The position numbers and the translations under genes are program-made. Source: Mogibacterium sp. (GTDB taxonomy: Bacteria; Bacillota; Clostridia; Peptostreptococcales; Anaerovoracaceae). Taken from it: a stretch of DNA of 64,000 nt. This document shows, one piece after another, positions 1-8,007 of this stretch (the first letter of the stretch is position 1; each line of letters opens with the position of its first letter). The stretch is taken from contig JAFRGC010000036.1 of assembly GCA_017434025.1 (NCBI GenBank), positions 1 through 64,000 on the forward strand, read 5' to 3'. The notes under the pieces were generated by a model. That model did no database searches. It was not told the DNA's origin and saw nothing but the letters and a program-made list of their open reading frames with translations.

Positions 1-52
1 TCTCGGATAAGGTGCAGGAACATAGGCTGTGTTATTCACTTGATACTTTTGC

Positions 53-646
53 CTACCGCTTGCTAAAGGCGGTATTCTTCATTAACCGCGTCGCCTTTAT
101 TGATTGTGCGCTGGCGACTTCTGGGCGCACGCAGTTGCCGATATTCGTCGCCCAGTAGCTGCCATGCGAATCCGGTGTCAGGTATTCAAGCGCACCTTTC
201 ATGGCTATGGCATGGGTCGAGATCAGGATATTGCGGCCTTCCGCTTCTTCTCTGATCTCCTCAAGGAATTTCCCCAGCCTTGCGACTACATCAGGGAGCG
301 GTTCCATCCCTTCCGGCGCCGGCACATTCACGAAATCCATGAAGAACGCAATGACTTCAGGTGCCGGAGATCTCAGATCCATTCCCTCATACGGACCATA
401 GTCCATTTCGATCAGTCTGTCATCGATGCTGAGTTCCGCATCCGGAGCGATGATCTCTGCTGTCTGCCTGGCTCTTATGAGCGGGCTGGAATACACCTTA
501 TCGATCGATGCGTCCATCCCGGCAAACCGCTCCGCTGCTTCTCTTGCCTGAGCGAGTCCGGTCTCGTTGAGCGGATGGTCGCTCCTGCCCTGCATCAGCA
601 TCTTCGTATTGAGTTCCGTCTGTCCGTGTCTGATTATGTACAGCAT
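53..646 (-). CDS. Histidine phosphatase family protein
   Basis: A 197-aa cytoplasmic protein of the phosphoglycerate mutase-like histidine phosphatase superfamily. The N-terminal RHG motif (residues 6-8, LYIIRHGQTELN) holds the phospho-accepting histidine. An SSPLIRARQTAE segment near residue 55 and a late STHAIAMK segment (second histidine) complete the pocket. The start is supported by a GGAGG about 7 nt upstream. It stands alone, divergent from the ABC operon. Family members range from sugar-phosphate phosphatases to cobalamin or phosphoglycerate enzymes, and nothing here fixes the substrate. Confidence 0.85.
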   Translation of the reverse strand: MLYIIRHGQTELNTKMLMQGRSDHPLNETGLAQAREAAERFAGMDASIDKVYSSPLIRARQTAEIIAPDAELSIDDRLIEMDYGPYEGMDLRSPAPEVIAFFMDFVNVPAPEGMEPLPDVVARLGKFLEEIREEAEGRNILISTHAIAMKGALEYLTPDSHGSYWATNIGNCVRPEVASAQSIKATRLMKNTAFSKR

Positions 647-823
647 TGCAGTTCCTCCATATAAAGTTTACCATAACAGGCTCCTTCCGTACCGATTTTT
701 GTTGTTTACGCAACTGAAAGCAACATAAATCGCAGAAATATGTAATCTGCAGTTGGTAGAAAAATAGGTAATCAAACATTACACTATTCGTATAAATCAT
801 ACATTTCGGACATGGAGGACCGT

Positions 824-1546
824 ATGAACATCGTAGAAGTTAATGCCCTGAGAAAAGATTATCCTGCCTTCCATCTGAAGGACATCTCTTTCACCATCCG
901 GCCGGGAAGGATCACAGGATTCATCGGGCGTAACGGTGCCGGAAAGACAACAACAATCAAATCGATCCTGAATCTGGTACATCCGGACAGTGGAGAGATC
1001 CGGTATTTTGACCTTCCTCTTGCGGGTCATGAATCGGAGATCAAGAAGCGGATCGGATATTCAACAGGAACAGTCAGCTGGTATCCGCGCAAGAAGATCC
1101 GGGACATCGTGAATATCGTCAGAGAATTCTATGAGACTTGGGATGACAGCGCTTACCGCAGATATCTGGAACTGTTCGATCTGGATGAAAACAAATCCCC
1201 GATGGAGCTGTCAGAAGGTATGAAAGTTAAATTCAACCTGCTGATCGCCCTGTCGCACGGAGCCGAAATCCTCATACTGGATGAGCCGACCAGCGGTCTG
1301 GATCCGTTCTCCAGAGATGAACTGCTCGGAGTTTTCTCCGAACTTAAGGACCATGGTGTGGCGGTCTTCTTCTCCACACATATCACGTCCGATCTGGAAA
1401 AGTGCGCGGATGACATCATCTATATCTCGAAAGGTGAGATCGTCGCTGCCATGCCAAAGGAAAATTTTATGGCAGACTACTCGCAAGAAGGCGAAAGTCT
1501 TGAGGAGACGATCCTGCGGATGGAAAGGAGTGTGCAAAATGCGTAA
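824..1546 (+). CDS. ABC transporter ATP-binding protein
   Basis: A 240-aa ABC ATPase of the CcmA/YtrB type. Walker A is GRNGAGKTT near residue 40, the signature region is the divergent LSEGMKVK, Walker B is ILILDEPTSGLDP, and the switch histidine is in FFSTH. An ATG 12 nt upstream (812) is in frame, but GGAGG lies between the two, about 6 nt before 824, so 824 is the better start. Its end overlaps the permease gene by 8 nt, which implies translational coupling. It probably powers export or membrane-stress response with the ABC-2-type permease; the substrate is unknown. Confidence 0.9.
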   Translation: MNIVEVNALRKDYPAFHLKDISFTIRPGRITGFIGRNGAGKTTTIKSILNLVHPDSGEIRYFDLPLAGHESEIKKRIGYSTGTVSWYPRKKIRDIVNIVREFYETWDDSAYRRYLELFDLDENKSPMELSEGMKVKFNLLIALSHGAEILILDEPTSGLDPFSRDELLGVFSELKDHGVAVFFSTHITSDLEKCADDIIYISKGEIVAAMPKENFMADYSQEGESLEETILRMERSVQNA

Positions 1547-2192
1547 TATCATGCTCAAAGAAATGAAGCTCAGCGCATCGCCGCTTTCCTACTTCTTCAT
1601 CCTCTTCGGATCTATGTTCTTCCTGCCTGGCTATCCGATACTCTGCGGAGCTTTCTTCGTGACGCTTGGCATCTATCAGGGATTCCAGTATGCCCGTGAA
1701 GCAAATGACATAGAATTCTCGGCGCTGCTTCCTATCAGCAAGAAGGACGTAGTCAAGGGGAAATACTGGTTCGTATGCTTCATCGAAGGATGCAGTCTCA
1801 TCCTGATGCTGATTTCTGCGCTGATCCGTATGACAGCCCTGTCAGATTCTGCTGTGTACCGTGCAAACGCTCTGATGAACGCAAATCTTTTTGCAGTCGG
1901 CGGCGCGCTGCTTGTTTTCGGACTGTTCAACACGATTTTCCTTGGAGGTTTCTTCAGAACAGCATATAATCTTGGCAGACCTTTCATTATCTACATTATC
2001 GTGAGCTTTCTTGCGATCGGTGTACTGGAAGCTCTACACCATATACCGGGTCTGGAGGCTGTCAATGCATTCGGGTTCGAGCATATCGGTCTTCAGCTCC
2101 TGCTGCTGACCGCCGGACTTGCAGCTTTCCTGATCATGACAGCGCTTTCTTACAGAACTTCATGCAGGAATTTCGAGAAGATCGACCTGTGA
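1539..2192 (+). CDS. ABC-2 type transporter permease
   Basis: A 217-aa integral membrane protein with about six hydrophobic segments. It starts MRNIMLKEMKLSASPLSYFF and contains a run near YPILCGAFFVTLGIYQG. The frame stays open far upstream, but that part overlaps the ATPase gene. The ATG at 1539 has AAAGGAG 8 nt before it. The ISKKDVVKGKY segment in the first cytoplasmic loop is typical of ABC-2 permeases that pair with YtrB-like ATPases. It is translationally coupled to the ATPase gene and followed by the XRE-AbrB regulator gene. Confidence 0.8.
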   Translation: MRNIMLKEMKLSASPLSYFFILFGSMFFLPGYPILCGAFFVTLGIYQGFQYAREANDIEFSALLPISKKDVVKGKYWFVCFIEGCSLILMLISALIRMTALSDSAVYRANALMNANLFAVGGALLVFGLFNTIFLGGFFRTAYNLGRPFIIYIIVSFLAIGVLEALHHIPGLEAVNAFGFEHIGLQLLLLTAGLAAFLIMTALSYRTSCRNFEKIDL

Positions 2193-2228
2193 CGCTGCTG
2201 TGCACTTACTGAAATGGAGGATGTTTCA

Positions 2229-2672
2229 ATGTTAAAAGAGAACCTTATGATGCTCCGCAATATCCATGGCTTCTCGCAGGAGCAGATCGCAGAGAAGATC
2301 AATATCTCCAGACAGGCTTACGCGAAATGGGAAAGCGGAGCAACTGTCCCGGACATTGAGAAATGCAGTCTCCTTGCCAAGGTCTACGGTGTAACTGTAG
2401 ACAGCCTCATCAAAGATGAGCAGGTAGAAGGGATCGGGACCGTACCTCCTGCTCCTGCAGGCAAGAGTCTCTGGGGAACAGTTACGGTCAACGACAGAGG
2501 CCAGATCGTGATCCCTAAGGCTGCAAGAGACAAATACGATCTGTCTGCCGGATCGCGGCTGATCGTTGTCGGCGATGAAACCGGCATAGCGCTGGTCCCG
2601 GCAGAGACGTTTGAAGCGGGCATGCGCAGAGTTATGGAGTACGCGTCGCTCGACGCAAACAGGAACGAATAG
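2229..2672 (+). CDS. XRE-family HTH / AbrB-SpoVT fusion regulator
   Basis: A 147-aa predicted DNA-binding protein with two different DNA-binding folds. Residues about 1-60 are an XRE (Cro/CI) helix-turn-helix (SQEQIAEKINISRQAYAKWE). Residues about 80-130 are a SpoVT/AbrB swapped-hairpin domain (WGTVTVNDRGQIVIPKAARD). An upstream in-frame ATG at 2214 precedes the GGAGG at 2216-2220, so 2229, 8 nt after it, is preferred. It is the third gene of the ABC operon, 36 nt after the permease, and probably regulates that operon. A hairpin terminator follows. Confidence 0.85.
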   Translation: MLKENLMMLRNIHGFSQEQIAEKINISRQAYAKWESGATVPDIEKCSLLAKVYGVTVDSLIKDEQVEGIGTVPPAPAGKSLWGTVTVNDRGQIVIPKAARDKYDLSAGSRLIVVGDETGIALVPAETFEAGMRRVMEYASLDANRNE

Positions 2673-2702
2673 ACCGCAACGCAGGATCCGCGGCAATATA
2701 AA

Positions 2703-2741
2703 ATCCGCAGCGCCGGGAAAAAGCCGGAGCTGCGGATCTTT
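2703..2741. terminator. Rho-independent terminator, possibly bidirectional
   Basis: ATCCGCAGC (2703-2711) pairs with GCTGCGGAT (2729-2737), with an inner CCGG/CCGG pairing, followed by CTTTTA. It sits between the convergent regulator gene (ends 2672) and protease gene (ends 2751). Confidence 0.8.
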
Positions 2742-2750
2742 TATTTCATA

Positions 2751-5369
2751 TTATTGAACCTGTTCTCTGATCTCTTCTGTCATCAGGTCTCTCTGATAGA
2801 CATCTGTGAGTACACCGAAGTACTGGACCTCTGTTCCTGCCGGGAACAGTTCGTCCTTGACGGTCAGTCCCTCGTCAGTGATGACGCGGAGTTTGTCACC
2901 GTACGGCTCCGTCTTGATCATATTTCCTTCTTCATCATAGAAGTCAAACAGGAATTCTATGGTATCACCGGTTTCGAATTGCTCGAGACCTTTCTTCATG
3001 AAGAATGAATTCTTCTCTTCGACCAGGCTGTATCCTTTCACACGTCCTGCGACTTCTTCCTCTGAATCCTCGGTCGTCGGATCCCACTCGATGTGCAGAA
3101 TGATATCATCTGTCCCGTTGAGTCTGGCACGGACTTTGCCGCGGTAGACAGTACCCTCTTCCGTCACAAGAGGTTCTTCTGTCTCATAGCACACAACATG
3201 TCCATTGACCATCGCCCAGATACCGTCCATGCTGACGAGAGGATGGCCCTCTTCATCAGTGTCGACAAAATGCTCCCGTCCTATATACATCATCCCTTCT
3301 TCTGTCGCAAGATAAGCTGCGACCTTACAGTCGAGGATCGTATCCCAGGTCTTGTCAGGGAGCTCAGGGAGGTATCCGTATTCTGTCTCCGTTACCGGGA
3401 TGTCAACGAACAGACGTGTCGTATCATAATCCTCGAATCCTTTGATATACCATTCCTCCTCCGTATAATCCACAGCATCCAGGAGTCCCCAGAAGCTCTC
3501 AGTGTCATTCTGGCTCATTCGCTGACTTGCCATGATACTGCAGAATCTATCGAAGAAGTTCCGCTCTTTGTCGTATTTGACAGCTTTGAGCTGTTTGTGC
3601 TCTTCACCGTACAGATCGAGATCCTTGTATGGGAAGTCTATCGCCAGTCCGTTGATTCCTTCCGCCGAATCGCTGTTCCGATAAACGACGCAGGCCTTGG
3701 CTGTCTGAGCGATCTTGTCGAGCTCTTCATCTGCCATTACCTGCTGCTTATAATCAGCTTTCTTGAGACTGGTCAGATAGCTGACCATGTCTACCTGCTC
3801 TTCGTCCGCAAACTGATAAGCGTAGGATCTGCCGGCTGACATATTGGCGAAAACAGAAGGTTTATCAGCGATCTCTCCGGTTGCCTTCTCATACAAGCCC
3901 AGAAGCTGTTCATAAACAGGCTTGACGAGTGTCAGATCTACCAGTGAAAGTGTGCAATCAGGGCTCGGCTCTCCGGAGTTGGTCGCACGGTTGCACTGAT
4001 CGTATGAGCTGATCATAGCCTTGGCGAATTCCGGGGTGCTTAACGTCGGATCAACTGCCAGTTTGCCGAATCCGGCTGTATAGAACCAGCCTGTGCCCGG
4101 CTCCGTCTCTTCGGATGCCAGATAGTAATCCGCATAAGGCTCAAGCGCATTCGCATATTCCACATTCTGCATCAGGCAGGCATCGAATCCGATCAGGTCG
4201 AATTTCATGTTTGCGTCCCTGATGGCTCCGATGATCTCGGACGCTGGCATGATGGACCCATCATCAGCGCGGTCGTTCAGATCATCTACACCGTAACCGC
4301 TGGCAAATCCACCGCCATGATCCCACAGGACCAGCATATACCTGTCTGCAGGATAGTTCTCTCTGGTCCAGACTATGAAGTCTGTGAGTGACTTCGGTTC
4401 AGACATGCAGGTGCTGCTGTCGATCAGCTCGGCAGTTTCCAGTTTGCCTCCGCTTATGACATATCTTCCGACCGTGGAGTCATCGATACCTGAGGTAAAC
4501 CATCGTTCGGTGCCGCCAGCCTGAACCACAAACTGGAGTTTGTCACCCTTCGATGTTGCATCCTTCATCTGCGCGATGTTAATCGATGCCATACCTCTGG
4601 CATCCTCGAGGTTAGAACCGATAATGTATTCCATGACCACTACGTTGGAATCCGCAGAATGATCCGGGAAGAAGTAATCTCTGGTACGCTGTTCCTCGAC
4701 GATCGTCTCATAATCCGCTCCGATAGACACATCACGTCCCACGATCTCATCGGTATCTGTGACTGCTGACAGCTGCTTGAGCGTATCATTCAGCATGTAT
4801 TTCACGACTGGTCTGAACGGACGGACTATTACGGTGATCATGAAGCATCCGAAAATCAGTGCTGCAAGCTCAACCGCTGAAATAGCCACGATCCCGACTT
4901 TCCTGAGCTTAGCTCCTGTAGGGCTGAGATTTGGCTCCGGAAACTCGATCTTTCCCTGATAAGTGCTTTTGCCGAACGCAAGGATCAGGAGGAACAGGGT
5001 CGGGATGAAGATCAGTCCCAGCCTGAACAGAACACCCCTTCCGAACTGCCTGCCAAGTCTCCAATACAGACGCAAGAGGAATACACTGTATACGGTAAGC
5101 GCGACAAAGCTCAGGACAATGCCGTATATATTATGTATGCCTATGACCACTACAGTAAGGTACATGACTAACGTAATAATGGCCGGTCTCCAGAACGATC
5201 TCATGCTCCGGAACAGGTCTTTCGACATCTCCATATCACCCAATGGCGGGATGATTCCCATGAGCGGATTCTTGCCCATCTTCTGAAGGATCTTGACATA
5301 GCTCAGTATCTGCGGAATCATGATCACCGCGATGGCAACCGGCGTTCCGAACAAATAAATGAACACCAT
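2751..5369 (-). CDS. Membrane-anchored clostripain-family (C11) cysteine protease
   Basis: An 872-aa protein. The first ~190 residues hold about five hydrophobic segments. A C11 peptidase region follows (about 240-650), with the catalytic histidine in LVLWDHGGGF (H351) and the catalytic cysteine in LIGFDACLM (C398). The ~220-residue C-terminal part is acidic and beta-rich. An in-frame TTG 15 nt upstream lies inside the GGGAGGGG ribosome site, so the ATG at 5369 is the start. The protease domain follows a membrane segment and is probably outside the cell. Clostripain relatives cut after Arg/Lys, but specificity is not readable here. The multi-pass N-terminus differs from secreted clostripains. 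Confidence 0.8.
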   Translation of the reverse strand: MVFIYLFGTPVAIAVIMIPQILSYVKILQKMGKNPLMGIIPPLGDMEMSKDLFRSMRSFWRPAIITLVMYLTVVVIGIHNIYGIVLSFVALTVYSVFLLRLYWRLGRQFGRGVLFRLGLIFIPTLFLLILAFGKSTYQGKIEFPEPNLSPTGAKLRKVGIVAISAVELAALIFGCFMITVIVRPFRPVVKYMLNDTLKQLSAVTDTDEIVGRDVSIGADYETIVEEQRTRDYFFPDHSADSNVVVMEYIIGSNLEDARGMASINIAQMKDATSKGDKLQFVVQAGGTERWFTSGIDDSTVGRYVISGGKLETAELIDSSTCMSEPKSLTDFIVWTRENYPADRYMLVLWDHGGGFASGYGVDDLNDRADDGSIMPASEIIGAIRDANMKFDLIGFDACLMQNVEYANALEPYADYYLASEETEPGTGWFYTAGFGKLAVDPTLSTPEFAKAMISSYDQCNRATNSGEPSPDCTLSLVDLTLVKPVYEQLLGLYEKATGEIADKPSVFANMSAGRSYAYQFADEEQVDMVSYLTSLKKADYKQQVMADEELDKIAQTAKACVVYRNSDSAEGINGLAIDFPYKDLDLYGEEHKQLKAVKYDKERNFFDRFCSIMASQRMSQNDTESFWGLLDAVDYTEEEWYIKGFEDYDTTRLFVDIPVTETEYGYLPELPDKTWDTILDCKVAAYLATEEGMMYIGREHFVDTDEEGHPLVSMDGIWAMVNGHVVCYETEEPLVTEEGTVYRGKVRARLNGTDDIILHIEWDPTTEDSEEEVAGRVKGYSLVEEKNSFFMKKGLEQFETGDTIEFLFDFYDEEGNMIKTEPYGDKLRVITDEGLTVKDELFPAGTEVQYFGVLTDVYQRDLMTEEIREQVQ

Positions 5370-5420
5370 TGATACCCCTCCCAATGATTTACCTATAGAT
5401 ATACTGCATAATAATAACTT

Positions 5421-5630
5421 CTACTTATCTTCCAGAGTCCTCTCGATATCCGCGATCTTCCCCATGGCAAGATCTTCAGGGATGTAGACCTCTCCACACT
5501 TCGGGCAGCGAGGGACTTTGGTGTGGAGCCCATGGCCGAGATACTCAAAGTATGTCTCTGCCGGCTCCATATCGATACCGCAGCGGCGGCACCGGATCTT
5601 CAGCGGATCCCTGTCCTGTGTTTCCATCAT
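5421..5630 (-). CDS. Small CXXC rubredoxin-like redox protein (DVU_1557-like)
   Basis: A 69-aa protein with two CxxC knuckles (CRRCG near residue 13 and CPKCGEVYIP near 41), a zinc-ribbon or rubredoxin-like metal site. Its gene overlaps the end of the preceding dicluster oxidoreductase gene by 4 nt and ends the three-gene aldehyde oxidoreductase operon. From memory, small two-CxxC proteins of this kind (DVU_1557 family of Desulfovibrio) sit beside molybdopterin aldehyde oxidoreductases. An electron-transfer or metal-site role is inferred from that context. Confidence 0.65.
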   Translation of the reverse strand: MMETQDRDPLKIRCRRCGIDMEPAETYFEYLGHGLHTKVPRCPKCGEVYIPEDLAMGKIADIERTLEDK

Positions 5631-7897
5631 TCACCCTCCAGATTCATACGATGCGCATATCCGTTCCACAGCCGGAAGCGTCCGCCAGGCAGTGGTTCAT
5701 ACTCTGCCCAGTAAGTCATATGCCCGATCTTCAGATGTCCGGTGATATGACCGCTTACCGGATCCACCACTCCTGATTTCTCCTGCTCACAGTATATAAT
5801 AACATCTTCCATTTCTGAGATAAGGATATACAGGTCGGAGAGCTTTCTCTCCAGTCCGCTGTCTATTATCAGTTCAGGTCTTGCCTGCTGGCTATCCATC
5901 TTCTCTCCCCAATATTTCTCGAGCAGTTCCGCCTTCAGTCTCAGCCGGTTCTCACGTCTCTCTGTAACGGTAGGTTCTTCCCGGTTCACATCCGTTCGGC
6001 CGAAAGCCAGATCCAAGATGTGCAGATTCGCTTTCCCCCGTGAAGCAAATGTGTCTCTGCAGTTCACACAGTAAGTGATATACGGCAGAGGTGATTCCTC
6101 CGCTCTCTCCATCTTCACTCTCTTAGCATAATCCGGAGCTGCAATGGAATACTGCCCGCCGTAGCTGCAGCACCTCGCAAGATTACCGGTATGCGACAGT
6201 TCTTCATAAGAAATGCCGAGTTTCGCCGCGATCCTGCGGACGGCCGCCTGCAGCTCAGGAAAATCTCTGCTGCCGCATGGATCGAATATCGCCATTTTGC
6301 CCGGATCAGCAGCTGCCGCATTCTCCGGCAGTCCCCATTCATCCATCAGCTCTTCAATGAATACGCCTTCTATTTCCGGCAGATATTTCCGGAACATCTT
6401 CCTGCAGGTCGGGCAGGCATAAACCACTTTCGGCTTGCCCATCTCCCGCCACTGCGCACGGATTTCTTCAAGATGTCTCTCGTGCATCTCGTCTTCTGCA
6501 GCCCATACCGCAGGCGCGCCGCAGCAGTTCAGCCAGATCGCTGTATCCGGCTGCCGCACCAGCAGCCAGCTGAAGCAGTCCTTCACATACTGCGGGTCGG
6601 ATGCTGCCATCTGACAGCCCGGGAAGAATGCGTATCTGACGGTATGTGCCCCGGCAGGTGCCCTGTTCAGGGCCGCCTCTCCCGCGGAGAAAGCCATGTC
6701 ACGGAGCCAGTAATCGTGGAACACCCATGGCATCGCCTCCGTTTCTATGAGTCCGCGGTGGCACTGCAGCAGGAATTCTCCCATATCGATGCGCTGCGGG
6801 CAGACGGTTTTGCACAATCCGCATTGATCACAGGACGCGATCCTGCGGGTCGCCCATCTCCCGTCGTTGGCAAGCGTGCTCGGACGCACGGTTATATATG
6901 ATTCTTCGTAGAGTCTCCCCGGCGTCTTCTGCTGGATCCTCATCAGATCGCATTCGCGCATGCAGATGTCGCAGGAACATTTCCGGCAGCGTTTGGCCTC
7001 CTGAGCAGCCTCTTCAGGTGTGAATCCCTGGTCAGTGTCTGCAGGACATACCGGAACGCTCTCCGGGATCATCCGCGGGTCCAGCACCAGTTTGGTATCC
7101 ATCGTGTCAGCCGGCTCATTCATGAGGCCGGTCTTGAGATACCTCTCGATCGCAAGCGCTGCGCGCATTCCGTCTGCAAGGGATGGCATCAATTCTGAGC
7201 CAGTGACTCCCCCGCCGATGAAAACTCCCTGTCTGTCGGAGGCATAAGCTCCGGATCCTCTGCCTACGCCAAAATCGCTGCCATCGCTGCCTGTCGCAAT
7301 ATACACTGCGTCAGCAGTTCCGGCTATCTGCTCAAGATCCGTGATCTCCGTATCCAGGTGGATCACCGGCTTCTCATGCACAAACTGAGCCCTGATCTCC
7401 TCGTCGAAGGTCTCAGGATCCATCATATCCTGGGCTCTGCCGCCCAGGACTGCTCTCTTCTCGTAGATCTCTACTTCGTATTTCTTGTTCAGCAGACGCA
7501 GAGCGCATCCGAGCCCTGACAGGCCTCCCCCGATGACCGCGATCTTCCTGCCTTTAGGCGGCAGATTGAACGCATTCGGAGACTTCCTCTTCGCCAGGCG
7601 GATCGTTGTCCGCTCAAGTTCGCCGATCTTCAGTGATCCTCCTCGCTCCGCCAGTATGCAGGCATTCTCACAGTACCTTGGGCAGAGAGCGGATACTATC
7701 GCAGGGAAAACGACAGAAGTCTGCAGCATGCGGTAAGCAGCGTTCCAGCGGCCGCCTTCCCATTTGCTCTCCAGCTCTTTGATGTCCAGATGGAATGGGC
7801 ACGCGACCGTACAGAAAGCAGGCTCGTCCTGATGGCATTTTGCCTTCAGAAGCTCACCGAAAGACTCTATATAGCTTGTGTCTTTGATCTCTGACAT
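5627..7897 (-). CDS. NAD(P)/FAD oxidoreductase with Fe-S and CCG dicluster domains
   Basis: A 756-aa modular electron-transfer protein. An N-terminal GltD-like Fe-S segment has C21, C29 and C33. A dinucleotide-binding domain follows (IAVIGGGLSGLG near residue 120, second half ending near GVFIGGGVTGSE). Ferredoxin-type clusters come next (CRKCSCDICMREC, CDQCGLCKTVCP). Two HdrB-like CCG domains complete it (FFPGCQ...CCGAP and FDPCGS...RCCSYGG). The ~85-residue C-terminal tail is unassigned. It lies 110 nt downstream of the aldehyde oxidoreductase gene and overlaps the CXXC protein gene. It probably passes electrons between the molybdenum enzyme and NAD(P), or a disulfide via the CCG domains. 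Confidence 0.8.
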   Translation of the reverse strand: MSEIKDTSYIESFGELLKAKCHQDEPAFCTVACPFHLDIKELESKWEGGRWNAAYRMLQTSVVFPAIVSALCPRYCENACILAERGGSLKIGELERTTIRLAKRKSPNAFNLPPKGRKIAVIGGGLSGLGCALRLLNKKYEVEIYEKRAVLGGRAQDMMDPETFDEEIRAQFVHEKPVIHLDTEITDLEQIAGTADAVYIATGSDGSDFGVGRGSGAYASDRQGVFIGGGVTGSELMPSLADGMRAALAIERYLKTGLMNEPADTMDTKLVLDPRMIPESVPVCPADTDQGFTPEEAAQEAKRCRKCSCDICMRECDLMRIQQKTPGRLYEESYITVRPSTLANDGRWATRRIASCDQCGLCKTVCPQRIDMGEFLLQCHRGLIETEAMPWVFHDYWLRDMAFSAGEAALNRAPAGAHTVRYAFFPGCQMAASDPQYVKDCFSWLLVRQPDTAIWLNCCGAPAVWAAEDEMHERHLEEIRAQWREMGKPKVVYACPTCRKMFRKYLPEIEGVFIEELMDEWGLPENAAAADPGKMAIFDPCGSRDFPELQAAVRRIAAKLGISYEELSHTGNLARCCSYGGQYSIAAPDYAKRVKMERAEESPLPYITYCVNCRDTFASRGKANLHILDLAFGRTDVNREEPTVTERRENRLRLKAELLEKYWGEKMDSQQARPELIIDSGLERKLSDLYILISEMEDVIIYCEQEKSGVVDPVSGHITGHLKIGHMTYWAEYEPLPGGRFRLWNGYAHRMNLEGE

Positions 7898-7951
7898 TCC
7901 TTGCTCCCATCATCTCTGCCGCTGCAGATCGTCTGCGGTACAGATACAGCA

Positions 7952-7977
7952 GGAGCCTGCCGCAGCAGGCAGGCTCC
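7952..7977. other. 10-bp perfect stem-loop between oxidoreductase genes
   Basis: GGAGCCTGCC (7952-7961) pairs perfectly with GGCAGGCTCC (7968-7977) around a six-base loop, in the 110-nt space between the two oxidoreductase genes. No U-run follows on the minus strand, so an mRNA processing or stability element is more likely than a terminator. Confidence 0.55.
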
Positions 7978-8007
7978 ATCGAAAACAGTTTTACCGGAAG
8001 ATCTGCA

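Noticed and set aside
7952..7977. Rho-independent terminator inside the aldehyde oxidoreductase operon
   Set aside because: The stem is perfect, but the minus-strand sequence after it is not U-rich, and the downstream gene belongs functionally with the upstream one.
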